Shown here: one piece after another, positions 54,344-61,123 of the stretch
Numbering within the stretch: position 1 is the first letter of the stretch
Layout of the letters: each line of letters starts with the position of its first letter
Assembly (NCBI RefSeq): GCF_016863435.1
Contig: NZ_BOOW01000028.1
Location: 124,001 to 188,000, forward strand
Reading direction: 5' to 3'
Source: Sinosporangium siamense
GTDB taxonomy: Bacteria > Actinomycetota > Actinomycetes > Streptosporangiales > Streptosporangiaceae
DNA length: 64,000 nt
The notes under the pieces: model-generated
Databases searched by the model: none
What the model was told of the DNA's origin: nothing
What the model saw: the letters and a program-made list of their open reading frames with translations, nothing else
Translations under genes and position numbers: made by a program

Positions 54344-54595
54344 TCAGGCCTCGCGGGGAGGTGGATGATCTGTCTTGGCCGCAGTCGCGTCGTCGCCCGG
54401 GTCCGCGCCGCGATAGGGGATGTCGGTGCCGTAGTAGGTGATGCCTTCGGCCGGCATGAGGAACCAGTGGCGCTCGACGCAGCGCAGCTTGAGAAGCAGA
54501 ACCTCATCGACAGGGCTCTCCCACTCGATGGAAGCCATATTGCCGCATTCCGGGCAGGTGAGAAGTGTGAGCCCGCTGTCGGACGGCCACGTCAT
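54344..54595 (-). CDS. 83-residue protein with a CPECG motif
   Basis: ATG 8 bases after GAGGGG. LTLLTCPECGNMASIEWESP carries one CxxC; a further Cys lies in LKLRCVERHWF, so a small zinc ribbon is possible but incomplete. It has its own ECF-type promoter on the minus strand, back to back with that of ogt. Function unknown. Confidence 0.6.
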   Translation of the reverse strand: MTWPSDSGLTLLTCPECGNMASIEWESPVDEVLLLKLRCVERHWFLMPAEGITYYGTDIPYRGADPGDDATAAKTDHPPPREA

Positions 54596-54639
54596 GATGT
54601 GCACCCCTCAGACGAGCTCGGGCGGCTGGTCGATGAGCA

Positions 54640-54667
54640 AACGCATCCCGGCGGCCCGATGTGAGAT
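54640..54667 (-). promoter_or_regulatory. ECF-type promoter 4 (minus strand)
   Basis: On the minus strand: ATCTCAC (54667-54661), 17 bases, CGTT (54643-54640), then TGCT. The predicted start is about 38 bases before the ATG at 54595. The -10 has CGTT, as in promoter 5. Confidence 0.7.
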
Positions 54668-54755
54668 CCGTGCCCGGCTGGGTCAGATCGTGCGGGTCAG
54701 GTGCGGGAGCCGCAGCGGGAACGGCCGCACCGACCACGGCCCGGTGGCGGAGCGG

Positions 54756-54783
54756 ATCTCACGTTCTGCGGACGACGTCCGTT
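54756..54783 (+). promoter_or_regulatory. ECF-type promoter 5 (before ogt)
   Basis: ATCTCAC, 17 bases, CGTT, then TACC. It ends 36 bases before the ogt start. Confidence 0.75.
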
Positions 54784-54819
54784 TACCGGGTGAGAGATGT
54801 CAGGAGAGGGGAGACGCAG

Positions 54820-55332
54820 ATGAATACCCGACATGCCGTGATCGAGACATACCTGGGCCCGATCACGGTCGTCGCCAAGGCCGCGGCGATCAGCGGGCTG
54901 TACTACGAGCATCATGTCCGCCGCCCCTCGCAGGAGATGTTCGGCCCCGAGGTCGGTGACGGGACGGATCCGCTGCTGAACGAGGCTGTGGGCCAGCTGT
55001 GCGACTACCTGGCGGGGCGGCGCAGGGACTTCGATCTCCCGTTGGAGGCCGAGGGTGACGCGTTCCAGCGGGCCGTGTGGGACCTCGTGAAGAGCATCCA
55101 GTGCGGGGACACCACCACCTACGGCCGAATCGCGGAGCAGGTCGGAGACCGTGCTCTCGCGCAGAAGGTCGGGCAGGCCGTGGGTGCGAACCCGCTGTGC
55201 ATCTTCGTCCCGTGCCACCGCGTCGTCGGCTCCACCGGCGCTCTGACCGGGTACGCCGGCGGGCTCAACCGCAAGCAGGTGCTGCTGGCACTCGAGGAGC
55301 CGTCCGCGGGCGAGACCGGGAGGTTGTTTTGA
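54820..55332 (+). CDS. ogt: Methylated-DNA-protein-cysteine methyltransferase
   Basis: 170 residues, AGGAGAGGGGAG before ATG. The N-terminal domain is followed by the DNA-binding helix-turn-helix and active site FVPCHRVVGSTGALTGYAGG. It removes methyl groups from O6-methylguanine by irreversible self-methylation. The recognition helix reads AQKVGQAVG where relatives, including the copy at 55870, have an arginine (RAVRAVG) that flips the damaged base; this may weaken or alter its activity. Confidence 0.9.
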   Translation: MNTRHAVIETYLGPITVVAKAAAISGLYYEHHVRRPSQEMFGPEVGDGTDPLLNEAVGQLCDYLAGRRRDFDLPLEAEGDAFQRAVWDLVKSIQCGDTTTYGRIAEQVGDRALAQKVGQAVGANPLCIFVPCHRVVGSTGALTGYAGGLNRKQVLLALEEPSAGETGRLF

Positions 55333-55338
55333 CCGGGA

Positions 55339-55366
55339 ATCTCACGTTTGCCGCCGCATATACGTC
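55339..55366 (+). promoter_or_regulatory. ECF-type promoter 6 (before the sigma factor operon)
   Basis: ATCTCAC, 17 bases, CGTC, then TTCC. The predicted start falls at or just before the ATG at 55376, so the message is probably leaderless. If the sigma factor reads this promoter, it activates itself. Confidence 0.8.
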
Positions 55367-55375
55367 TTCCATGGG

Positions 55376-55873
55376 ATGGGCATGAAACAACCGTTCGAGA
55401 GCGTGGTGGCACAGCATGGCGCCACCGTGCTGCGCGTCTGCCGGGTCATTCTCGGCCCGCATGACGCCGAAGACGCGTGGTCGGAGACCTTCCTGGCCGC
55501 CATGCGCGCCTATCCCGATCTGCCGGAGATGGCGAATGTGGAGGCGTGGCTGGTGACGATCGCGCATCGCAAGGCGATCGACGTGCTGCGGGCCGCGAAG
55601 CGGAACCCCCTGCCCGTCGACGAGGTACCGCAAGCGCCGGGGCAGGACGACGCGGTGGATGTCGAGGCCGTCGGCCTGTGGTCGGTGGTGAAGGAACTGC
55701 CCAGCAAGCAGCGCCAGGCCATCGCCTACCGATACGTGGCGGGGCTGGCCTACGCCGAGATCGCGGAGATCCTCGGCGGCACCGCCGACGCGGCCAGGAG
55801 AGCCGCCGCCGACGGGCTGAAGAATCTCAGGAGACACTATCCGGGCGCCATCTCGAAAGGAGCATCGTCGTGA
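55376..55873 (+). CDS. ECF-type RNA polymerase sigma factor
   Basis: 165 residues, only regions 2 and 4. Region 2 (about 30-75): PHDAEDAWSETFLAAMRAYP, WLVTIAHRKAIDVLRAAKR. Region 4 (about 105-155): LPSKQRQAIAYRYVAGLAYA, then EIAEILGGTADAARRAAADG. No anti-sigma gene follows; instead the next, overlapping (GTGA) gene encodes an Ogt methyltransferase with an N-terminal extension. That suggests alkylation sensing through Ogt (inference). Start could also be ATG 55382. Confidence 0.85.
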   Translation: MGMKQPFESVVAQHGATVLRVCRVILGPHDAEDAWSETFLAAMRAYPDLPEMANVEAWLVTIAHRKAIDVLRAAKRNPLPVDEVPQAPGQDDAVDVEAVGLWSVVKELPSKQRQAIAYRYVAGLAYAEIAEILGGTADAARRAAADGLKNLRRHYPGAISKGASS

Positions 55874-56487
55874 GCGACGTGCGCAACGATGACGACCTGG
55901 CCGTCCTGCTGTCGACTGCCGTGGACGCCGATACCCTCAGCCGTCTCCACCGCCGTCTGGAGCAGGCCGCGGAGCGGGCGGACCTGATCGATGTCGCGTA
56001 CACGACCATCGACTCACCCGTCGGCAGGCTGCTGCTCGCCGCCACCCCGAAGGGATTGGTCCGGGTCGCCTTCGACGGCGAGGACCACGACCGGGTTCTG
56101 GAAACCCTCAGCCAGAAGATCAGCCCGCGGATCCTGCGTGCGCCTCAGCGGCTGGAGGAGACGGCTCGCGAGATCGACGAATACTTCGCCCGCCGCCGTC
56201 AGGTCTTCGACGTGCCACTGGATTTGTCCCTGTCGCACGGGTTCCGGCGGCTGGTGCAGACACACCTGCCCGAGATCGCCTACGGGCAGACCCGCAGCTA
56301 CCGGGACATGGCCGAGCTCGTCGGCAACCCCAGGGCCGTCCGCGCCGTGGGCACCGCCTGCGCGACCAACCCGCTGCCGATCGTCGTCCCCTGCCACCGC
56401 GTGCTGCGCACCGACGGCACCCTCGGCGGCTACATCGGCGGACTCGACGCCAAGACCACGCTGCTGGACCTGGAGGCCGCCGCATGA
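55870..56487 (+). CDS. ogt: Ogt methyltransferase with N-terminal extension, coupled to the sigma factor
   Basis: 205 residues from a GTG overlapping the sigma stop. About 40 residues (VLLSTAVDADTLSRLHRRLE) precede the Ogt fold, which begins AYTTIDSPVGRLLLAATPKG. The helix-turn-helix arginine (RAVRAVG) and active site VVPCHRVLRTDGTLGGYIGG are intact. The extension is helical and could contact the sigma factor. Reads directly into the oxygenase gene (ATGA). Confidence 0.85.
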   Translation: MSDVRNDDDLAVLLSTAVDADTLSRLHRRLEQAAERADLIDVAYTTIDSPVGRLLLAATPKGLVRVAFDGEDHDRVLETLSQKISPRILRAPQRLEETAREIDEYFARRRQVFDVPLDLSLSHGFRRLVQTHLPEIAYGQTRSYRDMAELVGNPRAVRAVGTACATNPLPIVVPCHRVLRTDGTLGGYIGGLDAKTTLLDLEAAA

Positions 56488-57221
56488 GCACGACAGCAAC
56501 GGGGAAGGCGACGGACCGCTGGCACCGGCGGGTCGCCTCCGGCGACTGGGAGGCGATCACCGTGGAGGTCAACGAGTACGGCGGCGCGCTGCTGCCGCAG
56601 CTGCTGACCCCCCAGGAGAGCGCGGAGATCAGGGAACTGTACGAGCAGGACCACCTTTTCCGCAGCACCGTCGACATGGGCCGCCACCGCTTCGGCGCGG
56701 GCCAGTACCGCTACTTCAACACGCCCTACCCCGAGCCTGTCGAGCAGCTCAAGCAGGCGCTCTACCCCCGGCTGCTGCCCATCGCCCGCGACTGGTGGGC
56801 CAAGCTCGGCCGGCCCGCGCCGTGGCCCGACTCCCTGCAGGAGTGGCTGCAGATGTGCCACGACGCCGGCCAGACGAAGTCCACCGCGATCCTGCTGCGC
56901 TACGCCGAGAAGGACTGGAACGCCCTGCACCGTGACCTGTACGGCGACCTGGTGTTCCCGCTCCAGGTCGTGATCAACCTCAACGAGCCCGGCGTGGATC
57001 ACACGGGCGGCGAGTTCCTGCTCCTGGAGCAGCGCCCGCGCGCCCAGTCCAGGGGCACCTCCACCCTGCTGCCGCACGGTCACGGCTACCTGTTCACCAC
57101 CCGCGACCGGCCCGTTCGCTCGGCCCGCGGATGGTCGGCCGCACCGGTACGGCACGGCGTGTCCGCCATCCGGTCCGGCGAACGCCACACCCTGGCCCTC
57201 GTCTTCCACGACGCCGCATGA
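56484..57221 (+). CDS. 2-oxoglutarate/Fe(II) oxygenase
   Basis: 245 residues. The iron-binding HxD is HRD in DWNALHRDLYGDLVFPLQV; the distal His and 2-oxoglutarate Arg appear in VRHGVSAIRSGERHTLALVF. Related to AlkB-like and prolyl-hydroxylase-like oxygenases found beside alkylation-repair genes. The substrate may be alkylated DNA or protein. ATGA overlaps on both sides. Confidence 0.8.
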   Translation: MSTTATGKATDRWHRRVASGDWEAITVEVNEYGGALLPQLLTPQESAEIRELYEQDHLFRSTVDMGRHRFGAGQYRYFNTPYPEPVEQLKQALYPRLLPIARDWWAKLGRPAPWPDSLQEWLQMCHDAGQTKSTAILLRYAEKDWNALHRDLYGDLVFPLQVVINLNEPGVDHTGGEFLLLEQRPRAQSRGTSTLLPHGHGYLFTTRDRPVRSARGWSAAPVRHGVSAIRSGERHTLALVFHDAA

Positions 57222-57508
57222 GTGACGCGACCAGGACGTACACCCTGCTGGGAGCGGACGGCCTCCCCTACCAGTCAGCGGTCAAGGGACTGTGGGGCGG
57301 CCACCGCTGCTCGAAGATCTACGGCCGGCTCGACTGCCCCGCCGCCCTGCGCGCCATCGCCGACGGCGGCTACGTGCGGCACCGGGTCTTCTTCGCCGAC
57401 GAGGCCACCGCGATCGCGGCCGGGTTCCGTCCCTGCGGGGCCTGCTGCCGCGACCGCTTCCAGCAATGGAAGAGCTCCCAGCAGGAGGACCGGCCATCGA
57501 CTTCCTGA
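57218..57508 (+). CDS. Stand-alone Ada metal-binding domain protein
   Basis: 96 residues. Matches only the N-terminal zinc domain of Ada: KIYGRLDCPAALRAIADGGY, then HRVFFADEATAIAAGFRPCGAC. In E. coli Ada the four cysteines bind zinc and Cys38 accepts methyl from phosphotriesters. Here the position of that first cysteine is Gly (IYGRLDC versus the FCxxxC pattern), though a Cys lies five residues earlier (HRCSK). No AraC or Ogt part is attached. Coupled to both neighbours. Confidence 0.8.
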   Translation: MSDATRTYTLLGADGLPYQSAVKGLWGGHRCSKIYGRLDCPAALRAIADGGYVRHRVFFADEATAIAAGFRPCGACCRDRFQQWKSSQQEDRPSTS

Positions 57509-58020
57509 CCAGCCCCCTGTTGAAGAGGCCTGCCGGCCACGACGCCGACGTCATGATCACGGACGCCGAGACCGAGGCCCTTATCCGGCTGGCCCGCGAC
57601 CGCCGCGCCCAAACCATCGCGATCGGCTCCGGCCGTACCCCGCGCGCGCTGGAGAGCGCCCGGCTGATCGAAGCGGTCTGGGAGCGTACGGGAGGCACCA
57701 TCCTCACCATGATCACCTGGCCCGAGATCGGCGCTTCCTGGCTGCGCCACGCCTCCCGGTTCGCCGACGCCGACCCTGACCTGTGGGTGATGACGGGCGC
57801 CGCGACCGGCTGGGCGCAGATGACCCGCCGCCTGCTGTGGTCGACACCGTGGCGCCCCGAGCGCACCCTGGCGACCGCCGCGATAGGCGATCCGCGCACC
57901 CTCGCGCTCGTCGGCCTGATCAACCTGAACGGCTTGGCCGGCACGACCGCCCACGGCACGACCTGGCGCGTCGAGGACGACACCTTCCACTATCCCGCCC
58001 GCACGCAGGAGGGACCGTGA
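57466..58020 (+). CDS. Hypothetical protein of the alkylation operon
   Basis: 184 residues if started at ATG 57466, which has no ribosome site and overlaps the Ada gene by 43 bases. A perfect AGGAGG (57483-57488) points instead to ATC at 57496, a very rare start. The body is protein-like (TDAETEALIRLARDRRAQTI, PEIGASWLRHASRFADADPD, GWAQMTRRLLWSTPWRPE) with no recognised domain. Stop overlaps alkB as GTGA. Confidence 0.6.
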   Translation: MEELPAGGPAIDFLTSPLLKRPAGHDADVMITDAETEALIRLARDRRAQTIAIGSGRTPRALESARLIEAVWERTGGTILTMITWPEIGASWLRHASRFADADPDLWVMTGAATGWAQMTRRLLWSTPWRPERTLATAAIGDPRTLALVGLINLNGLAGTTAHGTTWRVEDDTFHYPARTQEGP

Positions 58021-58688
58021 CAGCACTGTTCACCGCGCAGTTCCCCGGCCGCGACGCCAGGGAGATCATGCCCGGCGCCGTCCATGTCCCGGACTGGCTG
58101 ACCCTGCGGCAGCAGCGATGGATCACCGGCCAGTTCCACACGTGGGCGCAGGGCCCGGTGCCCCTGCGTGCCGCGATGGTCCGAGGCCACCGGATGTCCG
58201 TGCGCACCGTGTGTCTGGGCTGGCACTGGCAGCCCTACCGGTACACACGAGCGGCCACCGACGTCAACGGGGCCCGCGTGCTGCCGTTCCCCGATTGGAT
58301 GATCCGTCTGGGACGCGATGCCCTCCAGGCCACCGGCCACGCCCCGGACGTCGTTCGCGCCTACGATCCGGACACCGCTCTGGTGAACTTCTACGACACC
58401 GACGCCCGCCTGGGGATGCACCAGGACAAGGACGAGAACTCCCGAGCCCCGGTCGTCTCGCTGTCCATCGGCGACACCTGCACCTTCCGCTTCGGCAACA
58501 CCGAAAGCCGCGGCCGGCCGTACACCGACCTGATGCTGGCCTCCGGCGACCTGTTCGTCTTCGGCGGGCCCGCCCGCCTGGCCTACCACGGTGTCACCAA
58601 GGTGCATCCAGATACCGCCCCCGCGGGGTGCGGTATCAGCAACGGCCGGATCAACATCACGATGCGCATGACAGGGCTGGACGGGTGA
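58017..58688 (+). CDS. alkB: AlkB-type DNA repair dioxygenase
   Basis: 223 residues from GTG. The core has NFYDTDARLGMHQDKDE (His and Asp iron ligands), LAYHGVTKV (distal His) and RINITMRMTG (two Arg for 2-oxoglutarate and substrate). AlkB repairs 1-methyladenine and 3-methylcytosine by oxidative demethylation. It ends 4 bases before tag. Confidence 0.9.
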   Translation: MTALFTAQFPGRDAREIMPGAVHVPDWLTLRQQRWITGQFHTWAQGPVPLRAAMVRGHRMSVRTVCLGWHWQPYRYTRAATDVNGARVLPFPDWMIRLGRDALQATGHAPDVVRAYDPDTALVNFYDTDARLGMHQDKDENSRAPVVSLSIGDTCTFRFGNTESRGRPYTDLMLASGDLFVFGGPARLAYHGVTKVHPDTAPAGCGISNGRINITMRMTGLDG

Positions 58689-58692
58689 CCAC

Positions 58693-59316
58693 ATGACGCA
58701 ACAAGCCGGCCCCACGCTCTCCGACCCTGGGGTGGTCGTCGGAGAGGACGGACTCGCCCGGCCCGCCTGGGCCGCCGTCGACCCCCTGCTGCGCGACTAC
58801 TACGACTGCGAGTGGGGCATGCCGGTCACCGACGAGCGCGGCGTCTACGAACGCGTCAGCCTCGAAGGGTTCCAGGCGGGCTTGTCCTGGGCGACGATCC
58901 TGCGCAAACGGCCCGCGTTCCGGGTGGCGTTCGACGACTTCGACCCGAACGTGATCGCCACCTACACCGACGCGGATGTCGAACGGCTGATGGCCGACGC
59001 CGGTATCGTGCGCAACCGGCGCAAGATCCTGGCCACCATCGCCAACGCCCGCGCCACCATCAGGCTGCGCGAGAACGAGGGGCTGCCCGGCCTGGTGTGG
59101 TCCTTCCAGCCCGAGAGCACCCCCCGCCCCCGGACCTTCGCGGAGATCCCCACGAAGTCCGCGGAGTCCATCGCGCTGTCGAAGGAACTGCGCCGGCGCG
59201 GCTTCGCCTTCGTCGGCCCGACCACCATGTACGCCCTCATGGAGGCGATCGGTATCGTCGACACCCACCTGCTGGACTCGCACCGGCGCGGCAGCTCGGG
59301 CATCTGGCCCTCGTGA
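58693..59316 (+). CDS. tag: 3-methyladenine DNA glycosylase I (Tag), zinc ligands lost
   Basis: 207 residues. EWGMPVTDERGVYERVSLEG then FQAGLSWATILRKRPAFRVA, and DAGIVRNRRKILATIANARA are signature blocks of Tag. In E. coli Tag four residues bind structural zinc; here RPAWA replaces RCxW, YYDCEW replaces YHDxEW and HLLDSHRR has Ser for Cys, so only the histidine in VDTHLL remains. A zinc-free variant is inferred. Last gene of the coupled operon. Confidence 0.85.
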   Translation: MTQQAGPTLSDPGVVVGEDGLARPAWAAVDPLLRDYYDCEWGMPVTDERGVYERVSLEGFQAGLSWATILRKRPAFRVAFDDFDPNVIATYTDADVERLMADAGIVRNRRKILATIANARATIRLRENEGLPGLVWSFQPESTPRPRTFAEIPTKSAESIALSKELRRRGFAFVGPTTMYALMEAIGIVDTHLLDSHRRGSSGIWPS

Positions 59317-59339
59317 CCCTCCTCCTCCGCCGGGCCCCA

Positions 59340-59476
59340 AAGGGAACATCTGCTGCGAGGCCGCGTTGCGGATGCTGGCCGCCCAAGCAATCCCGCGAGC
59401 CGAACACGTCGACGTCCCGGGCCGCAGCCACACCCGGCTGCTGCACCACGCCGGCGCACCCGTACGGGAGAGGTGA
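59340..59476 (+). pseudogene. Alpha/beta hydrolase C-terminal fragment
   Basis: ICCEAALRMLAAQAIPRAEH, VPGRSHTRLLHHAGAPV. The catalytic His region of a hydrolase remains, nothing before it. Its stop overlaps the start of the decayed alkA (GTGA). Confidence 0.45.
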
Positions 59477-59990
59477 CCTTCGCCGAGGACGTGGTCGCCG
59501 CCGAATCCCGTGACCAGACGCCTCACCCCGACGGCATGGCGGCCGCGATCCGCCGGTGGCCGGACCTCGACTCCGACATCGCCCGGATCGAGGGCGAACT
59601 CGCCGCCGACCCGCTGATCCGCCCGCTGGTCGAACGCCGGCCGGCGTCCGGCTCCTCGGCTACCCCCGACGAATGCGAAGCGGTCATCGCGACGGTCGCC
59701 GGCCAGCAAGCCTCCCTCGCCGCGGCCCGCACCTGTAAGGCCAGACGTGTCGCCGCCGACGGAAGGACGGCAGCCGGGCTGAGGGCCCTGCCCGCACCGT
59801 GAGAACTCGCGGCGGTCCCCGACACCGAACTCCAGGCGACCGTCGGGCTCACCGGTGCACGCACCCGCACCCTCCGCGCCGTCGCCGAGCGGTGGGCGGA
59901 CGGGTTCACCCTCGCGCACCTCACCACCGACCAGGCCCGCGGAGCCCCACTCTCGCGCTCCCCGGCATCGACATTCCTGCGTAATGCCCC
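59473..59990 (+). pseudogene. 3-methyladenine DNA glycosylase II (AlkA), decayed
   Basis: ARIEGELAADPLIRPLVERR and ATVAGQQASLAAART belong to AlkA. In-frame TGA at 59800 follows ALPAP, and the match continues ELAAVPDTELQATVGLTGAR, TLRAVAERWADGF. A frameshift near ARGAPL leads to ALPGIDIPA and a stop before the catalytic Asp. A small compensated shift also lies near 59645. Confidence 0.7.
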
Positions 59991-60283
59991 GCGCGCAGGG
60001 CACCGACCCATGATCGTCCAAGCGGCACCACGACACAGACCAACGAGGAACCGCTCGGCCTGAACCCCGTCGAGACAGCCGCCCGGCCGAAGCCCGGCCC
60101 CGCGTGCGGGCTTCTCCCCTCCCTTCTCTGCCGGACGGCCCGGCGGTCCTGCTGCGGGCGCCTCCCGACCGCGACAGGAACCAGTCCCGGCATGCCCCCA
60201 GCAGTAGTGCGCCTTGAACCCGAAGAACAAGCGCACGCCCGCACGGCCGGCCTTCGGTTCGATCCCGGAAGGCTCTATCTCCC
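59991..60283. other. Spacer before the ester-cyclase promoter
   Basis: No gene recognised; a short frame near 60192 (VVRLEPEEQAHARTAGLRFD) is protein-like but runs through the promoter and was not called. Confidence 0.4.
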
Positions 60284-60311
60284 ATCTCACATTTCGAACC
60301 CGGCGAACGTC
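60284..60311 (+). promoter_or_regulatory. ECF-type promoter 7 (before the ester cyclase)
   Basis: ATCTCAC, 17 bases, CGTC, then TTCGG. About 60 bases before the gene start. Confidence 0.75.
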
Positions 60312-60369
60312 TTCGGAACGTCATCACGCCGCAGGCGAACCGCTGACAACAACAGAAAGAGACAGACCC

Positions 60370-60819
60370 ATGTCGCTTGAAGAGAACAAGGCCATCGTCG
60401 GCCGCTGGTTCACCGAGTTCTGGGGCAAGGACTTCAACCCCGGCATCATCGACGAGCTCGCCGCACCGGACATCCGCTTCGAGTACTCACTGCACAAGCC
60501 GATGAGCGGGCGCGAGGAGGTTCGCGCCTTTGCGACCAACTTCCGCACCGCGTTCCCGGACCTCAACTTCTGGGGCACCGCCGACCTCATCGCCGAGGGC
60601 GACTACGTCGTCGGACAGTGGGAGGGCGGCGGCACGCACACCGGACCGATCGTCTTCGACGACCTGCCCATCGGCTCCGTCCCGGCAGCGTCGGGCAAGA
60701 CGCTCCGTTTCACCGGTAAGACGGTCCTCAAGGTCCAGAACGGCCTCATCGTCGAAGAACTCGGACTCGACGACGGCGTGACGGTCCTCCAGCAGCTCGG
60801 CATCATTCCCACCGCCTGA
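60370..60819 (+). CDS. SnoaL-like ester-cyclase-family protein
   Basis: 149 residues. ENKAIVGRWFTEFWGKDFNP, FPDLNFWGTADLIAEGDYVV, LKVQNGLIVEELGLDDGVTV: the SnoaL/ester cyclase fold. A decayed copy lies at 53470, so this gene is a regular part of the island. A link to alkylation is not obvious; it might detoxify an alkylating metabolite (speculative). Confidence 0.8.
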   Translation: MSLEENKAIVGRWFTEFWGKDFNPGIIDELAAPDIRFEYSLHKPMSGREEVRAFATNFRTAFPDLNFWGTADLIAEGDYVVGQWEGGGTHTGPIVFDDLPIGSVPAASGKTLRFTGKTVLKVQNGLIVEELGLDDGVTVLQQLGIIPTA

Positions 60820-60910
60820 GCTGAACAGCCACGGTGAGCCACCTCGGCGTCGAGGCCACCGGCGACGTAGTAGCCGACCCCCTTGATCGCCCTGCTGGTC
60901 GCTGAAATAG

Positions 60911-60937
60911 GGTCGGCGGCTCATTGAGCCGCCGACC
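60911..60937 (+). terminator. Hairpin terminator after the ester cyclase
   Basis: GGTCGGCGGCTC, loop ATT, exact reverse complement (12-bp stem). It separates the cargo from the recombination module. Confidence 0.75.
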
Positions 60938-60983
60938 TTACCGAGACCAGGACGTGGCTACCGCCCGAAGGCCTCCGGCTGAA

Positions 60984-61012
60984 GTACGTGATAACAGCCT
61001 ATTATCACGTAC
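60984..61012. other. Putative recombinase core site (11-7-11 inverted repeat)
   Basis: GTACGTGATAA, spacer CAGCCTA, TTATCACGTAC: perfect 11-base arms around 7 bases, the architecture of tyrosine-recombinase core sites such as dif or the TnpI sites of Tn4430. It is immediately upstream of the leader ORF and recombinase, as expected for the internal resolution site. A similar site lies at 44489. Confidence 0.75.
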
Positions 61013-61123
61013 ATGAGCGACCACGGCACCGCGGCGACCAGGCGAACGCCTTGCCGGGACGCTGCGCGACTCCGGCACGTTATCCAGTACATCGCCGACG
61101 GCGCAACGCGGCGGCCGGCATGA
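61013..61123 (+). CDS. 36-residue leader ORF coupled to the recombinase
   Basis: Starts one base after the core site and its TGA overlaps the recombinase ATG. The arginine-rich product (RDAARLRHVIQYIADGATRR) matches the longer minus-strand frame at 44528. No ribosome site is visible, so it may be leaderless or serve only to couple translation. Confidence 0.5.
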   Translation: MSDHGTAATRRTPCRDAARLRHVIQYIADGATRRPA

